Assembly (NCBI GenBank): GCA_018384065.1
Contig: JAHAYL010000040.1
Span: 1 to 64,000 of the forward strand
Reading direction: 5' to 3'
DNA: 64,000 bases
From: Oxalobacter sp.
GTDB lineage: Bacteria > Pseudomonadota > Gammaproteobacteria > Burkholderiales > Burkholderiaceae_D
The notes under the pieces were generated by a model. The model was not told the origin of the DNA and searched no databases. It was given only the letters and a program-made list of their open reading frames with translations. Of the stretch, positions 32,454 through 42,078 are shown piece after piece (positions within the stretch are counted from its first letter, which is position 1; each line of letters begins with the position of its first letter). A program made the position numbers and the translations under genes.

Positions 32454-33038
32454 ATGACTGGTATTGATTTTTCAACTTGGCGGCTTATTGGAGAAGGTTC
32501 CGAGCGCAAGTGCTATCAGGATCCAAATAATCCTGCACATCTCATCAAAATCAGTCCCAAGGAAAACGCAAAACAGTCATTACGTGAGATTGAATACTTT
32601 CAACACCTGATAGATCACAAAGTTCCTTTTGACCACTTTCCTCTTTTTTATGGCAGATTTGAACAGGATGGCTTCATCGGAGTCGAACAGGAGCTGATCT
32701 TGGCTTCGCCTGACTCATCGGACCGGGCTCCACGACTTGGGGAATATCTGGACAGGGCTTTATCAGAAACGGAAATCGCTGAACTCCATATTGCCCTGGA
32801 CAAACTCAAAGACTATCTGATGAAATGGGATATTGTGGTCAATGACCTTCAGATATCCAATATTGTTGTCCAGAAAAAAGACAATGGCATCCGCTTGGTC
32901 ATCATTGATGGTCTTGGCGGGACAGAACTGATTCCGCTCTCCCATTGGTTCAAAAGCATCTGCCAACAGAAAATTACCAGGCATTGGGCAAAGCTTTGCC
33001 GGAAAATCACCCGCCGGAACCCAAATGTGACTTTCTGA
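32454..33038 (+). CDS. YrbL-family protein (PhoP regulatory network/kinase-like fold)
   Basis: LIGEGSERKCYQDPNNPAHLIKISP... IVVNDLQISNIVVQ...LVIIDGLGG. Confidence 0.85.
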   Translation: MTGIDFSTWRLIGEGSERKCYQDPNNPAHLIKISPKENAKQSLREIEYFQHLIDHKVPFDHFPLFYGRFEQDGFIGVEQELILASPDSSDRAPRLGEYLDRALSETEIAELHIALDKLKDYLMKWDIVVNDLQISNIVVQKKDNGIRLVIIDGLGGTELIPLSHWFKSICQQKITRHWAKLCRKITRRNPNVTF

Positions 33039-33107
33039 CTTGAATACCGGGTATTCTGGCATCATATCTATTGCTGGGGTTGGTATTTTCCCCTTTCCAC
33101 AAACCTC

Positions 33108-33998
33108 ATGGGGAAAGCGCTTATGGATTTTCTGCATCACCGTCAATCAAGACTGCTACTGTCCGTGGCAGTGATGGGATGCTTGTGCCTGTCAGCCTTC
33201 CAGACCGCTTCCGCAAAAGGACGGAGACAGGCCGTTTCCTCCGCTGCCCAGCGGAAATCCCATCGTCTTCCAGCGGGGAAAAAACAGGATAAGCCTGCCG
33301 CTGCCCATGAAGAATGGACAAAACGTGCCCCCGTCCCTGATGAATTTGAAGCAGCAGCAAATAACCAATCTGATAAACAAGACCAGATTGCCCTTCAAGG
33401 CAAAACACTGTCAAAAGCTGGCATACAAGGCGGCACCATGACTTCTGTTGGAACACCTTCAGTCTTCAGACAGGCAGGAGAACACCACCAAATCATCCAG
33501 CAGCAGACGGCCAAGCCAGAGGATGAAGCATTACAGCCTTTATATGACGGTCCGGTCAGTCCCTACGTTTTCGGCCCTGCCAGCTTTGAACTGAATTACG
33601 AAAGGCAGAATGACCGTTCACTGGAAACAACACGCGACCTGCTTACTGGCAAGCGGCAGTTCGGCATCAATCAGAACCGTTTCATTGAATCACCGATGGA
33701 CCGTGATGCCTGGCATGTCGGGATGAATTATGCTGTCGGCAAAGGCAGTTTCAATGCCGCTGTCGATTACACACGTATGCGGGATGACAGTGAGTCTGCT
33801 GGTTCCAACAATAGTCCCTCTGACCTGCGGTCGGTCACTTTCGGGTATACCCATAACATTTCAGAGAACACTTCGTTTTATGGTTCTGTCACCCACACCG
33901 AATATGACATGAACAACAGCAATGGCAATACTGATTCAGTACCTTCGGAAGAGGGCAATATCAACCAGGTCAATGTCGGTATCAAGCACCGGTTCTGA
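33108..33998 (+). CDS. Putative outer-membrane beta-barrel protein, unknown function
   Basis: Signal-like N-terminus; alternating amphipathic strands in C-terminal half (SFELNYERQNDRS, FGYTHNISENTSFYGSVTHTEYD) ending in ...VNVGIKHRF (terminal Phe). Confidence 0.6.
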   Translation: MGKALMDFLHHRQSRLLLSVAVMGCLCLSAFQTASAKGRRQAVSSAAQRKSHRLPAGKKQDKPAAAHEEWTKRAPVPDEFEAAANNQSDKQDQIALQGKTLSKAGIQGGTMTSVGTPSVFRQAGEHHQIIQQQTAKPEDEALQPLYDGPVSPYVFGPASFELNYERQNDRSLETTRDLLTGKRQFGINQNRFIESPMDRDAWHVGMNYAVGKGSFNAAVDYTRMRDDSESAGSNNSPSDLRSVTFGYTHNISENTSFYGSVTHTEYDMNNSNGNTDSVPSEEGNINQVNVGIKHRF

Positions 33999-34186
33999 CT
34001 GTCTAGCCGCCATGCAACCCATGCTGTTTCTCCAGGATTCCCGCCAACTGTTGTTTTAGTGTTCAAGCATGGAAAAATTCCGCTCTCCCTGATACGGTAT
34101 CAGGTCTATAAAACGTATAATCCCTTCAACTTTCCCGGATTATCCGGTTTTCCTTTTTTCATGATTCCAATAGGGAGGATTGAACC

Positions 34187-36451
34187 ATGAAGTTCCGTTT
34201 TCCTATCGTCATCATTGACGAAGATTACCGTTCTGAGAATTCTTCAGGTCTGGGTATCCGGGCATTGGCTCAGGCAATTGAAGATGAGGGCATGGAAGTC
34301 TTGGGTGTCACCAGCTATGGTGACCTGTCACAGTTTGCACAGCAGCAGTCCAGGGCATCTGCTTTTGTCCTTTCAATCGATGATGAGGAATTCGGTGAAG
34401 GGACAGATGCTGAAGTCGATGAGGCACTGAAAGCCCTGCGTGCTTTCGTCACGGAAATCCGCGCAAAAAATGCCGATATCCCCATTTATCTCTATGGCGA
34501 GACCCGTACTTCACGTCATATCCCCAATGACCTGCTCCGTGAGCTGCATGGATTCATCCATATGTTTGAGGACACACCAGAATTTGTCGCAAGGCATATC
34601 ATCCGTGAGGCACGGACATATCTGGATGGTCTTGCACCACCTTTTTTCCGCGCATTGATGCACTATGCACAGGACGGCTCCTACTCCTGGCATTGTCCGG
34701 GGCACTCCGGCGGTGTCGCCTTCCTGAAATCCCCGATTGGGCAGATGTTCCACCAGTTCTTCGGGGAGAACATGTTACGGGCGGATGTCTGCAATGCTGT
34801 CGAAGAGCTGGGACAGCTGCTTGACCATACGGGACCCGTTGCAAAAAGCGAGCTGAATGCCGCGCGCATCTTCAACGCAGACCACTGCTACTTCGTGACA
34901 AACGGGACTTCGACCTCCAACAAGATTGTCTGGCACTCGATGATTGCCGACAACGATATCGTGGTCGTTGACCGCAACTGCCATAAGTCCATCCTGCATG
35001 CCATTATCATGACTGGCGCCATCCCGGTCTTCCTGATGCCGACACGGAACCACTACGGAATCATCGGTCCTATCCCGAAATCAGAATTTGATTTTGATGC
35101 CATCCAGCAGAAAATCGAGGCGAATCCCTTCGCCAGGGAAGTTTCCAACAAGAAGCCCCGTATCCTGACCATCACCCAGTCAACCTATGATGGCATTGTC
35201 TACAACGATGAGACCATCAAATCGATGCTGGACGGCAAGATCGATGCCCTGCATTTCGATGAGGCATGGCTGCCACATGCCTGCTTCCATGACTTCTACC
35301 GGGACATGCATGCCATCAGCGAACAGGGTAAGCGCGCCCAGAAATCATTGGTGTTCTCCACCCAGTCCACCCACAAGCTGCTGGCAGGGCTTTCGCAGGC
35401 ATCACAGATTCTGGTCAAGGAATCAGAAGAAGTGAAACTGGACCAGAATTCCTTCAATGAATCTTTCCTGATGCATACTTCAACCTCACCACAGTATGCA
35501 ATCATCGCTTCCTGTGATGTCGCTGCTGCGATGATGGAACCGCCGGGCGGTACGGCTCTGGTTGAGGAATCCATTCTTGAAGCACTGGATTTCCGGCGTG
35601 CGATGAAAAAAATCGACAACGAATTTGCCGATGACTGGTGGTTCCAGGTCTGGGGACCGGAAAATTTCGCTGAGAACGATATCGGCGAACGGGCTGACTG
35701 GATCCTGAAGGCGGAAGACAACTGGCATGGATTCGGTGACATTGCACCGGATTTCAATATGCTTGACCCAATCAAGGCGACTGTCATCACACCTGGACTG
35801 TCGTTGACAGGTGATTTTGAGGAAACCGGCATCCCTGCATCCATTGTGAAAACCTTCCTGGCAGAAGACGGCATCATCGTTGAAAAATGCGGACTGTACA
35901 GTTTCTTCATCATGTTCACCATCGGTATCACAAAAGGCCGTTGGAACACACTGGTCGCATCCCTGCAGCAGTTCAAGGACGATTACGACAAGAACCAACC
36001 GATCTGGCGTGTCCTACCTGAATTTGCAGCAGCAAACCCACGTTATGAGCGGATGGGGCTGAAAGACCTGTGCCAGCAGATCCATGACTTCTACCGTGAA
36101 AACAATGTAGCAAAACTGACCACCGAGATGTACCTGTCAGACATGAGCCCTGCGATGAAACCGTCTGACGCTTATGCAAAACTGGTCCACCGTGAAGTGG
36201 AACGGGTGCCAATTGACAATCTGGAAGGACGTGTCACTTCCATCCTGCTGACCCCTTACCCACCAGGCATCCCCCTGCTGATTCCCGGAGAACGGTTCAA
36301 TAAGACAATTGTCGATTACCTGAAATTCGCCCGTGACTTCAACAGCCGCTTCCCAGGATTTGATACAGATGTCCATGGCCTGATCAGAACAGAGAACGAC
36401 GGGAAAACAGAATACTTTGTGGACTGTGTCAAGACGGAATGTGTTGACTGA
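34187..36451 (+). CDS. Arginine/lysine/ornithine decarboxylase (PLP fold III-type, large)
   Basis: N-terminal wing domain, STHKLLAGLSQASQ PLP-lysine motif, DPIKATVITPG. Confidence 0.92.
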   Translation: MKFRFPIVIIDEDYRSENSSGLGIRALAQAIEDEGMEVLGVTSYGDLSQFAQQQSRASAFVLSIDDEEFGEGTDAEVDEALKALRAFVTEIRAKNADIPIYLYGETRTSRHIPNDLLRELHGFIHMFEDTPEFVARHIIREARTYLDGLAPPFFRALMHYAQDGSYSWHCPGHSGGVAFLKSPIGQMFHQFFGENMLRADVCNAVEELGQLLDHTGPVAKSELNAARIFNADHCYFVTNGTSTSNKIVWHSMIADNDIVVVDRNCHKSILHAIIMTGAIPVFLMPTRNHYGIIGPIPKSEFDFDAIQQKIEANPFAREVSNKKPRILTITQSTYDGIVYNDETIKSMLDGKIDALHFDEAWLPHACFHDFYRDMHAISEQGKRAQKSLVFSTQSTHKLLAGLSQASQILVKESEEVKLDQNSFNESFLMHTSTSPQYAIIASCDVAAAMMEPPGGTALVEESILEALDFRRAMKKIDNEFADDWWFQVWGPENFAENDIGERADWILKAEDNWHGFGDIAPDFNMLDPIKATVITPGLSLTGDFEETGIPASIVKTFLAEDGIIVEKCGLYSFFIMFTIGITKGRWNTLVASLQQFKDDYDKNQPIWRVLPEFAAANPRYERMGLKDLCQQIHDFYRENNVAKLTTEMYLSDMSPAMKPSDAYAKLVHREVERVPIDNLEGRVTSILLTPYPPGIPLLIPGERFNKTIVDYLKFARDFNSRFPGFDTDVHGLIRTENDGKTEYFVDCVKTECVD

Positions 36452-36480
36452 CCATTTAAACCACAATTGGGCACACTGAC

Positions 36481-36527
36481 GGAAAGCAGGAAAACAGAAA
36501 CGCTGTTTCACCTGCTTTCCCCTTTTC
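36481..36527 (+). terminator. Intrinsic terminator of decarboxylase gene
   Basis: GGAAAGCAGGaAAACAGaaacgCTGTTTcaCCTGCTTTCCCCTTTTCT. Confidence 0.75.
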
Positions 36528-36701
36528 TGATACGCCCATTCCTGTGCATAGGAGCCATGAAATAGTGCAGGCATGACCTGATATGGTGCAGGTCTTGTCA
36601 AAAGATAGACTGTTGTCCCAAAGGATGCTACATTTCAAGGCTGTCAAACCTTGCGTCTATGGGGGACGCATTTTCATTCAAACTAATGGGGAACTTTAAA
36701 A

Positions 36702-37688
36702 ATGACAACCAGAGTTGGTATTTTAGGCTATGGCAATCTTGGACGGGGCGTAGAATGTGCCGTCAATGATGCTGAAGACATGGAACTGGCCGCTGTCTTC
36801 ACAAGACGCGACCCAGCCTCCTTGAAAATCTTATCGAAGGATGTGGCTGTTGTCAGCGTCAATGATGCAGCCAGCTATCAGGACAAAATCGATGTCATGA
36901 TCCTTTGTGGTGGCAGTGCAACCGACCTGCCGGAACAGACACCTGAATATGCAAAACTGTTCAATGTGGTTGACAGTTTCGATACACACGCAAAAATCCC
37001 GGAACACTTCAGCAATGTTGATGCGTCTGCCAAGGCGGGCAACAAGGTTGCATTGATTTCTGCGGGCTGGGATCCGGGCATGTTTTCCCTGAACCGCCTG
37101 TATGCCAATGCCATCCTGCCTCAGGGCAATGACTACACCTTCTGGGGGAAAGGGGTCAGCCAAGGGCATTCCGATGCCATCCGCCGTGTAAAAGGCGTCA
37201 AGGATGCCAGACAGTACACCTGCCCGATCGACAGTGCTTTGGAAGCGGTCAGGTCAGGTTCCAACCCTCAACTGAGCACCCGTCAGAAACATACGCGTCT
37301 GTGCTATGTTGTGTTGGAAGAAGGCGCTGATGCTGCGGCAGTTGAAAACGAAATCAAGACCATGCCGAATTATTTCTCGGACTATGACACCACAGTCAAC
37401 TTCATCTCCCAGGAAGAACTGATCAGGGACCATGGTGGCATCCCACATGGGGGCTTCGTCTTCCGGACCGGTGTCACTGGTGCGGGCAAGGAAAACAAGC
37501 ATATCATTGAATACAGCCTGAAACTGGATTCCAACCCAGAATTCACTGCAAATGTCCTCGTTGCCTATGCACGCGCAGTTGTCCGGTTGAACAGGGAAGG
37601 CGTATCCGGTTGCAAGACAGTATTTGATATCGCGCCGGCCTATCTGTCACCGCTGTCAGGCGATGTCCTGCGGGCAACCATGCTTTAA
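36702..37688 (+). CDS. ddh: meso-diaminopimelate D-dehydrogenase
   Basis: VGILGYGNLGRGVE, LCGGSATDLPEQTPEYAKLFNVVDSFDTHAKIPEHF, SAGWDPGMFSLNRLYANAILPQGNDYTFWGKGVSQGHSDAIRRVKGV. Confidence 0.93.
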   Translation: MTTRVGILGYGNLGRGVECAVNDAEDMELAAVFTRRDPASLKILSKDVAVVSVNDAASYQDKIDVMILCGGSATDLPEQTPEYAKLFNVVDSFDTHAKIPEHFSNVDASAKAGNKVALISAGWDPGMFSLNRLYANAILPQGNDYTFWGKGVSQGHSDAIRRVKGVKDARQYTCPIDSALEAVRSGSNPQLSTRQKHTRLCYVVLEEGADAAAVENEIKTMPNYFSDYDTTVNFISQEELIRDHGGIPHGGFVFRTGVTGAGKENKHIIEYSLKLDSNPEFTANVLVAYARAVVRLNREGVSGCKTVFDIAPAYLSPLSGDVLRATML

Positions 37689-37710
37689 GTCTTAGCAGAC
37701 AGGCATAGAC

Positions 37711-37745
37711 AAAACCAGCAGCAAAGAAACACTGCTGGTTTTTTT
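37711..37745 (+). terminator. Intrinsic terminator of ddh
   Basis: AAACCAGCAGcaaagaaacaCTGCTGGTTTTTTT. Confidence 0.85.
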
Positions 37746-37845
37746 GTCTCCATGATTTCTGGCATGGCATTTGCGTCTAGTTGGATAACTCCTAAAAGAA
37801 CCGACAGAGACATTCCTGTCCATTTGATATGGGAACCTTACTGAC

Positions 37846-39048
37846 ATGAACCCGTTACTTGACCGTCTGCAACCCTATCCATTTGAAAAGCTGCGCAGGC
37901 TGTTTGCCGGTGTCAAGCCTGATCCTTCCTATACTCCAATCAATCTGGGTATCGGTGAACCCAAGCATCCGACACCTGGATTCATCCAGCAGGCTGTGAC
38001 AGGCCATCTACAAGGACTCCAGAAATACCCTGCAACCATAGGGACACTGCCCCTTCGAGAAACCATTGCTGACTGGACCGCCAACCGTTATGGTATTCCC
38101 AGATTGGATGCAAACCAGCAGATCCTACCGACATTGGGATCCCGGGAAGCCCTTTTCTCACTTGCCCAGACAGTACTGGATCCATCAGAAGGAGGATATG
38201 TCATCTGCCCCAACCCGTTCTATCAGATTTATGAAGGCGCTGCCTATCTAGGCGGTGCTGAACCCTATTTTGTCAATGCAGACCCGAATCAGGATTTCGC
38301 CTGCGATTATGATGCGGTTCCAGAAAATGTCTGGACAAAAACCAAGATGGTTTACGTCTGCTCACCTGCCAACCCAACAGGTGCCGTCATGCAGCAGGAA
38401 CAATGGAAAAAACTGTTTACGCTTTCCGACAAGTACGGCTTTGTGATTGCTTCGGATGAATGCTACTCAGAAATCTATTTCGACGAACCGCCCTTAGGTG
38501 GCCTTCAGGCAGCACACCTGCTGGGACGCAACGGTTATCCGCGTCTGATTATGCTGTCCTCCCTCTCGAAACGGTCCAATGTCCCAGGGATGCGCTCCGG
38601 TTTTGTCGCTGGGGATGCCTCCATCATCCAGAAATTCCTGCTTTACCGCACTTATCATGGCACGGCCATGAGTGAAACCATCCAGGCTGCCTCTATTGCT
38701 GCATGGCAGGATGAACAGCATGTCATCACGAACCGGGAAAAATACCAAAGCAAATTCCATGAAGCACTGCCACTCCTTCAGCAGGTCACCGATGTCAGCT
38801 TGCCTGATGCCAGCTTCTACCTTTGGGCGGAAGTCTTCAAGAAATCAGGGCTGACCGACACCGTTTTTGCACAGAAACTTTATGAACAGTTCAATGTGAC
38901 TGTCCTGCCGGGCAGTTACCTTGCTAGGGAAGCACATGGCATCAATCCCGGTACAGACCGTATCCGTATTGCGCTGGTCGCAGAGCCGGCAGAATGCCTC
39001 GAAGGCATCCAGCGCATCGTCCAGTTTGTCCAAGGACTGCAACGATAA
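37846..39048 (+). CDS. dapC: Succinyldiaminopimelate transaminase
   Basis: MNPLLDRLQPYPFEKLRRLFAGVKPD; class I/II aminotransferase; precedes dapD-dapE. Confidence 0.93.
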   Translation: MNPLLDRLQPYPFEKLRRLFAGVKPDPSYTPINLGIGEPKHPTPGFIQQAVTGHLQGLQKYPATIGTLPLRETIADWTANRYGIPRLDANQQILPTLGSREALFSLAQTVLDPSEGGYVICPNPFYQIYEGAAYLGGAEPYFVNADPNQDFACDYDAVPENVWTKTKMVYVCSPANPTGAVMQQEQWKKLFTLSDKYGFVIASDECYSEIYFDEPPLGGLQAAHLLGRNGYPRLIMLSSLSKRSNVPGMRSGFVAGDASIIQKFLLYRTYHGTAMSETIQAASIAAWQDEQHVITNREKYQSKFHEALPLLQQVTDVSLPDASFYLWAEVFKKSGLTDTVFAQKLYEQFNVTVLPGSYLAREAHGINPGTDRIRIALVAEPAECLEGIQRIVQFVQGLQR

Positions 39049-39072
39049 ACAAACATCCTAAAGGAACCCAAA

Positions 39073-39915
39073 ATGTCCAATGAAGCTTTGAAACAGGTTA
39101 TTGAAACCGCTTGGGAAACACGCAATGCCTTCACCGCAGCAACCGTTTCCCCTGAAATCCGTGATGCTGTGAATGAAGTCATCCATATGCTGGATACTGG
39201 TGCATTAAGGGTTGCAGAAAAAACCAACGGAACCTGGACAGTCAACCAATGGGCGAAAATGGCCTGCCTCCTGTCTTTCCGGTTACAGGAAAACACGGTC
39301 ATGCCTGTCGGTGAAAACTGCTCCAATGCCCTTCACTTCTATGACAAATGCACCAGCAAATTCACCAATTGGACACAGGAAGACTTCTCGGCAGCCAGCA
39401 TCCGGGTCGTCCCGCCTGCCATCGCCCGTCAAGGCAGCTATATCGGCAAAAATGTCGTCATGATGCCCTCTTTCGTGAACATCGGTGCCTATGTGGATGA
39501 AGGCACGATGATTGATACCTGGGCAACAGTCGGTTCCTGCGCCCAGATTGGCAAGCATGTCCATCTATCTGGCGGTGCTGGAATCGGTGGTGTCCTTGAA
39601 CCGATGCAGGCGAATCCCACCATCATCGAAGACAACTGCTTCATCGGCGCACGTTCAGAAATCGTGGAAGGCGTCATCGTTGAAGAAAACAGCGTCATCG
39701 CAATGGGTGTTTTCATCAGCCAGTCCACCCGCATCTATGACCGTGAAAATGATAAGATTCTCTATGGACGTGTCCCTGCGGGCTCTGTGGTCGTTCCAGG
39801 CAGCTTGCCTTCACCGGATGGCAGATACAACCTGAACTGTGCTGTCATCGTGAAACGGGTATCTGCTGAGACACGCGCTAAGACTTCACTGAATGACCTG
39901 CTCCGGGACAACTGA
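39073..39915 (+). CDS. dapD: 2,3,4,5-tetrahydropyridine-2,6-dicarboxylate N-succinyltransferase
   Basis: Left-handed beta-helix repeats; [45 protein letters not shown]. Confidence 0.96.
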   Translation: MSNEALKQVIETAWETRNAFTAATVSPEIRDAVNEVIHMLDTGALRVAEKTNGTWTVNQWAKMACLLSFRLQENTVMPVGENCSNALHFYDKCTSKFTNWTQEDFSAASIRVVPPAIARQGSYIGKNVVMMPSFVNIGAYVDEGTMIDTWATVGSCAQIGKHVHLSGGAGIGGVLEPMQANPTIIEDNCFIGARSEIVEGVIVEENSVIAMGVFISQSTRIYDRENDKILYGRVPAGSVVVPGSLPSPDGRYNLNCAVIVKRVSAETRAKTSLNDLLRDN

Positions 39916-39917
39916 CC

Positions 39918-41084
39918 ATGGAAGACATCATGAATCCGACCACCTTTGACCTTGCCTGCGACCTGATTGGACGGCAATCGGTTTCTCCTGCTGACGGAGG
40001 ATGCATCCCCCGTATCGCCAAGTTACTGGAACCATTGGGATTCACCTGTGAAACCATCATGTCCAATGGGGTCACAAACCTCTGGGCACGTCACGGGACA
40101 GCAGGTCCATTGATGGTTTTCGCCGGACACATCGATGTCGTCCCCGCCGGTCCTATTGAGAAATGGGCAACGGATCCTTTCACACCGACTGTCTGTGATG
40201 GACGGCTGTATGGACGCGGTGCCGCTGACATGAAAACTTCCGTCGCTGCAATGGTGATAGCCGCCCGCGACTTCATCAAGATTTACCCCGACTATAAAGG
40301 ATCGATTGGATTCATCATCACCAGCGATGAAGAAGATATCGGCATCGATGGCACCAAGGTGGTTGTGCGTATCCTTGAAGAGCGGAATATCCTGCCTGAC
40401 TGGTGCATCGTCGGGGAACCCAGTTCCATTGAAACATTGGGCGACACCATCAAGAACGGCCGCCGTGGCTCCCTGCTTGGATACCTGACCGTCTTTGGGA
40501 AACAAGGGCATATCGCCTACCCTGCCCGGGCATCCAATCCCATCAACAAAGCCATGCAGGCGCTGGCAGACCTTGCCGCTGAAACATGGGATACCGGTAA
40601 CGAATACTACGAACCGACATCCTGGCAGATGTCGAACATCCATGCCGGCACAGGTGCCAACAATGTTATTCCCGGTGAAATGAAAGTGGATTTCAACTTC
40701 CGCTTCAGCACTGCCTGCACCGCAGAGAACCTGCAGAAACGTGTCCATGACATCTTGGACAGCCATGGACTGGATTATGAAATCAACTGGCGGCTCTCCG
40801 GTGAACCGTTCCTGACACCCAAAGGCAGCCTGACCGATGCTTTGTCAGATGCCATTGCTTCTGTCACCCATACCACACCAGCCCTCTCGACAACCGGTGG
40901 TACATCGGATGGCCGTTTCATCGCAAAAATCTGCCCGCAGGTAGTCGAATTCGGTCCCATCAACCAGACCATCCATCAAATCGATGAAAATGTCCTGATA
41001 GCAGATATTGAACCATTGACGGAGATTTACCGCAGGACATTGGAAAACCTGTTCCTGCTCAATAAACCTGGCGAAATACGGTAA
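39918..41084 (+). CDS. dapE: Succinyl-diaminopimelate desuccinylase
   Basis: [41 protein letters not shown]. Confidence 0.95.
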   Translation: MEDIMNPTTFDLACDLIGRQSVSPADGGCIPRIAKLLEPLGFTCETIMSNGVTNLWARHGTAGPLMVFAGHIDVVPAGPIEKWATDPFTPTVCDGRLYGRGAADMKTSVAAMVIAARDFIKIYPDYKGSIGFIITSDEEDIGIDGTKVVVRILEERNILPDWCIVGEPSSIETLGDTIKNGRRGSLLGYLTVFGKQGHIAYPARASNPINKAMQALADLAAETWDTGNEYYEPTSWQMSNIHAGTGANNVIPGEMKVDFNFRFSTACTAENLQKRVHDILDSHGLDYEINWRLSGEPFLTPKGSLTDALSDAIASVTHTTPALSTTGGTSDGRFIAKICPQVVEFGPINQTIHQIDENVLIADIEPLTEIYRRTLENLFLLNKPGEIR

Positions 41085-41151
41085 AATCCAAGCTTTAAAA
41101 ATAGATACATCCAGCCCATTTTTGGGGCTGTTACCATCAAAGGACCACGCC

Positions 41152-42078
41152 ATGACCGCACTGCCACAGGAACCCGCACAGGGAACCCTGCCATTCACAA
41201 CTGTCAGGGACCTCTTAAGGTATGCCGTATCCCGGTTCAATAAGGAAAAACTGTTCTTCGGGCATGGCTCGGACAATGCCTATGATGAAGCAGCCTATCT
41301 GATCCTGCATACCCTTTCCCTGCCGCTTGACCGTCTGGAACCTTTCCTTGATGCCAAGCTGCTGCCTGATGAGGTTTCGGAGGTCATGGATATTATCGAA
41401 AGGCGTGTCACAGAACGGGTACCAGCCGCCTACCTGACCCATGAAGCCTGGCTGCAAGGGTATTCCTTCTATGTTGACCGGGGTGTCATCGTGCCACGTT
41501 CTTTCATTGCTGAACTCATTGTTGACCGGTTTGCCCCTTGGGTCAGTGACCCAGACGGTATTGTGGACATCCTTGAACTCTGTACCGGTTCCGGCTGCCT
41601 CGCGATTATGATGGCGGACCAGTTCCCGAATGCCCATGTCGATGCAGTTGAACTCTCTCCGGCAGCATTGGGCATTGCCCAGACCAATATCAGCAATTAT
41701 CAGATGGAAAACCGGGTCAAACTGTACCATGCCGACCTTTATGATGGCATCCCTGAAAAACGCTATCAGCTGATTGTCACCAACCCTCCATATGTCAACC
41801 AAGACTCCATGGGCAGGCTGCCCTTGGAATACAAGGCAGAACCTTCGATGGCGCTTGCTGGTGGTTTTGATGGCATGGACATCGTCAGGCGCATCGTCAG
41901 GACAGCAGGCAAACGCCTCACTGATGACGGTCTGCTGATTGTTGAAATCGGCAATGAGGCGGAACATGCGATGGCGGCATTCCCAGAACTTGAACTGATA
42001 TGGTTGACCACCTCCGGCGGTGACGACCGTGTCTTCCTCCTGACAGCCCAGCAGCTGAAGGAGCTTGACAAGGCATGA
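41152..42078 (+). CDS. prmB: Ribosomal protein L3 N5-glutamine methyltransferase
   Basis: DILELCTGSGCLAIMMA, VTNPPYVNQDSM. Confidence 0.93.
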   Translation: MTALPQEPAQGTLPFTTVRDLLRYAVSRFNKEKLFFGHGSDNAYDEAAYLILHTLSLPLDRLEPFLDAKLLPDEVSEVMDIIERRVTERVPAAYLTHEAWLQGYSFYVDRGVIVPRSFIAELIVDRFAPWVSDPDGIVDILELCTGSGCLAIMMADQFPNAHVDAVELSPAALGIAQTNISNYQMENRVKLYHADLYDGIPEKRYQLIVTNPPYVNQDSMGRLPLEYKAEPSMALAGGFDGMDIVRRIVRTAGKRLTDDGLLIVEIGNEAEHAMAAFPELELIWLTTSGGDDRVFLLTAQQLKELDKA

